NCBI GenBank assembly: GCA_905221145.1
Contig: CAJNCA010000009.1
Span: 1-64,000 of the forward strand
From: a bacterium
GTDB lineage: Bacteria > Bacillota > Bacilli > Lactobacillales > Streptococcaceae
Length of the DNA stretch: 64,000 nt
Reading direction: 5' to 3'
The number at the start of each line of letters is the position of its first letter. The first letter of the stretch is position 1. Below, one piece after another: positions 60,646-64,000 of this stretch. The notes beneath the pieces are model-generated. The model ran no database searches and was not told the origin of the DNA. It saw only the letters and a program-made list of their open reading frames with translations. The position numbers and the translations under genes were made by a program.

Positions 60646-61257
60646 TTAAAGCATTTTGTTATAGAATTCAACGACAAGTGCTTCGTTGATTTCTGGGTTG
60701 ATTTCATCGCGTTCTGGCAAGCGAGTCAATGAACCTTCCAATTTTTCAGCGTCGAATGATACGAATGCTGGACGTCCAAGAGTAGCTTCTACTGCTTCAA
60801 GGATAGCTGGAACTTTCAATGATTTTTCACGAACTGAGATCACTTGACCTGGAGTTACGCGGTATGATGGGATATCAACGCGTTTTCCGTCAACAAGGAT
60901 GTGACCGTGGTTTACGAATTGACGAGCTTGACGACGAGTAGTCGCAAGACCAAGACGGTAAACAACGTTATCCAAACGACGTTCCAAAAGAAGCATGAAG
61001 TTGAAACCTAGGATTCCGCCTTTGATTTTTGTAGCTTGTACGAACAAGTTACGGAATTGTTTTTCACCTACACCGTAAGTGAAACGAAGTTTTTGTTTTT
61101 CAGCCAATTGCAAACCGTATTCTGACAATTTAGAACGGTTGTTTGGTCCGTGTTGTCCTGGTACGTAGTTACGACGTGCCAATTCTTTACCTGTACCTGT
61201 AAGTGAAAGGCCAAGGCGACGAGCTTGTTTCCAAGATGGTCCTGTATAACGTGACAT
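60646..61257 (-). CDS. rpsD: Ribosomal protein uS4
   Basis: 203 residues ([16 protein letters not shown] start). Small-subunit assembly protein; S4 RNA-binding domain at about 93-155 ([23 protein letters not shown]). CAGGAGGACATTCAC ribosome site. Single gene, 150-nt structured leader upstream, probably autoregulated. Confidence 0.97.
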   Translation of the reverse strand: MSRYTGPSWKQARRLGLSLTGTGKELARRNYVPGQHGPNNRSKLSEYGLQLAEKQKLRFTYGVGEKQFRNLFVQATKIKGGILGFNFMLLLERRLDNVVYRLGLATTRRQARQFVNHGHILVDGKRVDIPSYRVTPGQVISVREKSLKVPAILEAVEATLGRPAFVSFDAEKLEGSLTRLPERDEINPEINEALVVEFYNKML

Positions 61258-61445
61258 GTGAATGTCCTCCTGATATAAATAATATTTCGGTGGAAATAGT
61301 CACTTAGAAAGCCCTGATTCGTGCAGATGCCCTTCGCCTAAACAGCCAAGGTTACTTATCATAAGACACCTGTTGACGAGCTTCATGCTTTCCTGCTGAT
61401 ATTTCACACAAAATCCATTTTACCATGAATAGATGGATTTGTAAA
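61258..61445 (-). promoter_or_regulatory. rpsD promoter and S4 leader
   Basis: TTTACA (61440-61445), 17-bp spacer, TAAAAT (61417-61422) with TGG extension. The ~150-nt untranslated leader, rich in complementary segments (e.g. GGCTGTTTAGGCGAAGGGC region), fits autogenous S4 control known in Firmicutes. Confidence 0.65.
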
Positions 61446-61451
61446 GGGGTT

Positions 61452-62504
61452 TTAAGCTTTATTTTCACTGCCAGAGAGGTTAAGAAGGAGGGTAAAGGTG
61501 CTTCCGAGGCCGTACTGGCTGCTGACTGTGATTTCTCCACCCAATTGATGGGCCAATTCACGCGCAATCGCAAGCCCTAAGCCATGTCCACCTGTTTTCA
61601 TATTACGCGAAGTTTCGACACGATAAAGGCGTTTGAAAATCTTCTCCAAATCCTCTGGGGCAATTCCCTGCCCCTCATCGGTCACACTGATTGAAAGCTG
61701 GTTCTTCTCCAGCTTAGCTACCACTTCCAACTTGGTTCCTGGAGCTGAGTATTTAAAAGCGTTATTGACCAGATTCACCAAGATGCGAGAAAGTTTGGCA
61801 TAATCTCCCTCAATCCGGGCAGATTCTGGGATCACCTGCAAGTGGACATCTCGCTCCTCCTGCTCAATTAAGAATTGAAATTCACTCATACACTCAATCA
61901 AGAGCTGATCCAGAAAAATGCTGTCTTTGCTAGTCGTCTCCGCCTGATTTCTAGCTGTATTTAGGGTCAAAAAATTCAATTCTTCAACCAGTTTATTGAG
62001 TCTTTCGGTCTGGCGTCCAATGGTTGCTAGATAATGGTCCTGTTCTCCTTCCTTGATAACTCCATCCAAAATTCCTTCTACCGTCGCTTGGATCGAAGTG
62101 ATAGGGGTCTTGATATCATGCGACAACTGGGCAATCATCAAGCCCTTTTCTCGTTCGCTTTCTTCCAAGGAATTGAAGGTTGCCTGCAAATCATGGGACA
62201 TTTCATTGAAGGCTTGCCCTAACTGCTGAAATTCCATAGGACCTTGAACCTCCAGACTTGCAGGAAAGTCCTTGTCCGCTACTCGCTTGGCATGTTCCTT
62301 AAGTTTGGCCAATGATGTAAAGACTGGCGATAGGAGAAAGAGACTAATCCCAGCACCGACAAAACTTGCGATTAAAGTCATGCCAATCAGGAAATAAATC
62401 TCTCTTTGCTCAATTAACATGCGCTGGATGGCCCAAAAAACCACGATAATCGTTAGGAGTGTTGAAATGATATACCCCACTAAAATATAACTTTTTAATT
62501 TCAT
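61452..62504 (-). CDS. Sensor histidine kinase, TCS08-like
   Basis: 350 residues. Two N-terminal helices (about 7-28 and 38-60) with almost no extracellular loop, HAMP domain (about 61-112), H-box LSHDIKTPI with H129, and HATPase with NLVNNAFKYS, DEGQGIAPED and GGHGLGLAI. Intramembrane-sensing type. The A of its ATG is the last base of the regulator stop (TAATG). Matches, from memory, pneumococcal HK08 next to rpsD and pavB. Confidence 0.92.
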   Translation of the reverse strand: MKLKSYILVGYIISTLLTIIVVFWAIQRMLIEQREIYFLIGMTLIASFVGAGISLFLLSPVFTSLAKLKEHAKRVADKDFPASLEVQGPMEFQQLGQAFNEMSHDLQATFNSLEESEREKGLMIAQLSHDIKTPITSIQATVEGILDGVIKEGEQDHYLATIGRQTERLNKLVEELNFLTLNTARNQAETTSKDSIFLDQLLIECMSEFQFLIEQEERDVHLQVIPESARIEGDYAKLSRILVNLVNNAFKYSAPGTKLEVVAKLEKNQLSISVTDEGQGIAPEDLEKIFKRLYRVETSRNMKTGGHGLGLAIARELAHQLGGEITVSSQYGLGSTFTLLLNLSGSENKA

Positions 62505-63199
62505 TAACTACCTCGTGCTTTCTCAATTTTGTAGCCCAAGCCCCAGACAGTTTTGATGGTAGGCGTTTCTGCACTGGCATGTTTAGCCAACTCCTGTCTA
62601 AGAGCATGAATATGAACATTCAAGGTATTGGTATCATCCACATAGTCTTCTTGCCAGACCTTTTCATAGAGGTCTGTCTTAGAGAAAACCCGCTCTGGAT
62701 TGCTGGCTAAAAGCCATAGAAGTTCGAAGGATTTGACTGTCAAATCAAGCGCCACATCTCCAACTTGGACCTCATGGCTACCGTGATTCATCCGTAAATC
62801 CCCGAGACTGACGACCTCTGTCTCACCTCCACGATGAAGGCGACGCAAGATATTGTGGACACGCAAAACCAGCTCACGTGGGCTAAAGGGCTTGGCAATA
62901 AAGTCATCTGCCCCTAAACTCAGGCCATAAATCTTGTCCTGCTCACTAGTCTTAGCTGTGATAAAGAGAAAAGGCTGATCCGGAGATTGATACTGGACTT
63001 CGCTAATCAAATCATAACCATCCATCCGAGGCATCATGATATCTGTAATAATCAAATCAATCGGTTTTCGCTTGAAGATTTCCAAGGCCTCTACTCCATC
63101 ATGAGCCACCAAAACCTGATACCCTGCCTGAACCAGATAGCGTTGATGAATATCTGTGATTTCTACCTCGTCGTCAACGAGTAAAATTGTCTTTCCCAT
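62504..63199 (-). CDS. OmpR-family response regulator, TCS08-like
   Basis: 232 residues from ATG 63199 (AAAGGAGAGACAG upstream). Receiver domain with acidic D9/D10, phospho-acceptor D53 (IITDIMMP) and K83 (FITAKTSE), then winged-helix DNA-binding domain (LTVKSFELLWLLASNPERVFSK...). In pneumococcus TCS08 influences pavB, pili and arginine genes. First gene of the pair. Confidence 0.92.
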   Translation of the reverse strand: MGKTILLVDDEVEITDIHQRYLVQAGYQVLVAHDGVEALEIFKRKPIDLIITDIMMPRMDGYDLISEVQYQSPDQPFLFITAKTSEQDKIYGLSLGADDFIAKPFSPRELVLRVHNILRRLHRGGETEVVSLGDLRMNHGSHEVQVGDVALDLTVKSFELLWLLASNPERVFSKTDLYEKVWQEDYVDDTNTLNVHIHALRQELAKHASAETPTIKTVWGLGYKIEKARGS

Positions 63200-63222
63200 C
63201 TGTCTCTCCTTTGAAAAAAACA

Positions 63223-63247
63223 GTGCTATACCACAATAGTATAACAC
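63223..63247. promoter_or_regulatory. TCS08 promoter dyad
   Basis: GTG-c-TATAC, 7-bp spacer, GTATA-a-CAC. The minus-strand -10 TATACT (63238-63243) with TGT extension lies within it, so a regulator bound here would affect the operon. Confidence 0.5.
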
Positions 63248-63308
63248 TATTTTAATCTCTTTACGAACATTCTAAACGATATCGGGATTTTTCAAATCCT
63301 AGATAGAA

Positions 63309-63324
63309 AGTCTATAGTTAGACT
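63309..63324 (-). terminator. Hairpin at the surface protein stop
   Basis: AGTCTA-TAGT-TAGACT, overlapping the TAG stop and followed by TTCTATC; a weak terminator candidate. Confidence 0.4.
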
Positions 63325-64000
63325 AGTCATTTTCCTCTTTTTTAGCTTTCAAACCGAGGCCACCTAGCAGTCCAGCCAAGGCGAGTCCAAAGAATCCAAG
63401 AGTAGCCATTGAGGTTTGAGCTTCACCAGTATATGGAAGCATGTCTTTTTGCTCTTTCATTTGATCAGCCATCATTGGATTTGACGCCTTGTTATTAGCT
63501 GCCATCTTGCCTTCATCAGACATTTTGCTTGAGGCTGCTGGAGCTTGATCTTGCTTCATGCTTGGTGTTGCCATAGGCTGGCTAGCATTCATGGTTTTGT
63601 CCTGCTCTTTGTTAGGCATCATCTTATCCTGACTAGCAGCTGACATTTGAGATTTCATCTCATCTTGATGAGCACTTGGCATTTGAGCGTTCATCTTAGA
63701 CGCATCTTGATGACTATTCATCATTGGAGCCGGCATAGCTGAACCATTAGAAGATGGGACGAAGCCTGATTGCATCGGAGTAAGAGACTGATATCCATTC
63801 AAGTTCACTGTCAAATCCTTAGTCGCTACAAGGTTGCTCAAATCGGCCTTGCCGTCTTTTGCACCGTACACTTTGATAGTAGCTTTATAGCTTTGAGTGC
63901 CGTTTTGTTTCAAGAGGTCAAGAAGGTCTTTGTCAGATTTACCTTGAGTGCCAGCCAAATCTACTTCATAGAAATAGAGTCCTTTGCCTAATTTCTCTAC
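63323..64000 (-). CDS. PavB-like SSURE/LPXTG surface protein, 3' part
   Basis: C-terminal 225 residues; the gene continues past the window end. The visible start (VEKLGKGLYFYEVDLAGTQ ... TVNLNG) looks like the end of an SSURE fibronectin-binding repeat. A ~110-residue linker rich in Met, Gln, Ser and Ala follows (about 18 Met), then sortase signal LPYTGE, hydrophobic helix and KAKKEEND tail. Position beside TCS08 and rpsD fits pavB/pfbB. It is anchored to peptidoglycan and binds host fibronectin and plasminogen in pneumococcus. Confidence 0.85.
   Translation of the reverse strand, partial: VEKLGKGLYFYEVDLAGTQGKSDKDLLDLLKQNGTQSYKATIKVYGAKDGKADLSNLVATKDLTVNLNGYQSLTPMQSGFVPSSNGSAMPAPMMNSHQDASKMNAQMPSAHQDEMKSQMSAASQDKMMPNKEQDKTMNASQPMATPSMKQDQAPAASSKMSDEGKMAANNKASNPMMADQMKEQKDMLPYTGEAQTSMATLGFFGLALAGLLGGLGLKAKKEEND

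Overview
The window is a low-GC Firmicute chromosome segment that I assign to the Mitis group of Streptococcus (S. pneumoniae / S. mitis / S. oralis relatives). The reasons are: close matches, from memory, to pneumococcal PatA/PatB, MutS(HexA), PBP1b, the mal regulon, TCS08 and a PavB-like SSURE/LPXTG protein; four BOX elements (boxA-boxB-boxC), which are typical of this group; and an ISL3-family IS1167-like element. No rRNA, tRNA or CRISPR was seen.

Layout. 0.1-1.5 kb: an intact ISL3 element with an 8-bp target duplication, inserted in the loop of a terminator. 1.5-12.6 kb (minus strand): gltX-cdd, pgi, a C26 amidotransferase, the patA-patB drug exporter, and mutS with argR. 12.7-17.2 kb (plus): argS, an unusual hairpin-rich repeat tract, a small membrane protein, gpsA and galU. 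17.4-24.3 kb (minus): rhomboid, 5-FTHF cyclo-ligase, the acetyl-DAP pathway pair dapH and deacetylase (with a structured leader), an EamA transporter and pbp1b. 24.4-29.3 kb: tyrS, a P1B-type ATPase with a small partner, and a leaderless rlmA. 29.3-33.9 kb (minus): an accessory module of two tandem HTH-TPR regulators, an ABC-2 exporter and three small proteins, one of them TTG-started and under 60 codons. 34.2-44 kb: the maltodextrin regulon (malQP divergent from malXCD, then malAR). 44-51.2 kb (minus): a YitT protein, aspS, an eight-gene membrane-protein operon under an XRE regulator, and hisS. 51.4-57.9 kb: an MFS transporter with an Rgg regulator, a MIP18-type protein, ilvD, an SPFH + ribbon-helix-helix pair, and rpmF-rpmG.

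The most interesting stretch is the gene-poor 57.9-60.6 kb interval. It holds an intact Fst-family type I toxin-antitoxin locus (31-codon toxin, convergent antisense RNA, shared terminator, direct repeats complementary to the toxin start), two further structured small-RNA candidates, a run of small orphan genes plus two decayed ones that look like an immunity-gene array, a tyrosine-recombinase C-terminal remnant, and 42-bp flanking direct repeats (39/42 identical) that look like attachment sites at the rpsD terminator. The window closes (minus) with rpsD and its leader, the TCS08-like response regulator/kinase pair and the 3' end of a PavB-like surface protein.

How the genes work together: the mal genes import and degrade maltodextrins under a LacI-type repressor whose operator core is repeated at malQ, malX and, unexpectedly, upstream of pgi. 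dapH and the deacetylase feed lysine and peptidoglycan synthesis. Several aminoacyl-tRNA synthetases (gltX, argS, tyrS, aspS, hisS) are interspersed. From my memory of pneumococcal gene order, rpmG being only 2.8 kb from rpsD is a rearrangement or deletion relative to S. pneumoniae, so S. mitis or another commensal is more likely than S. pneumoniae.
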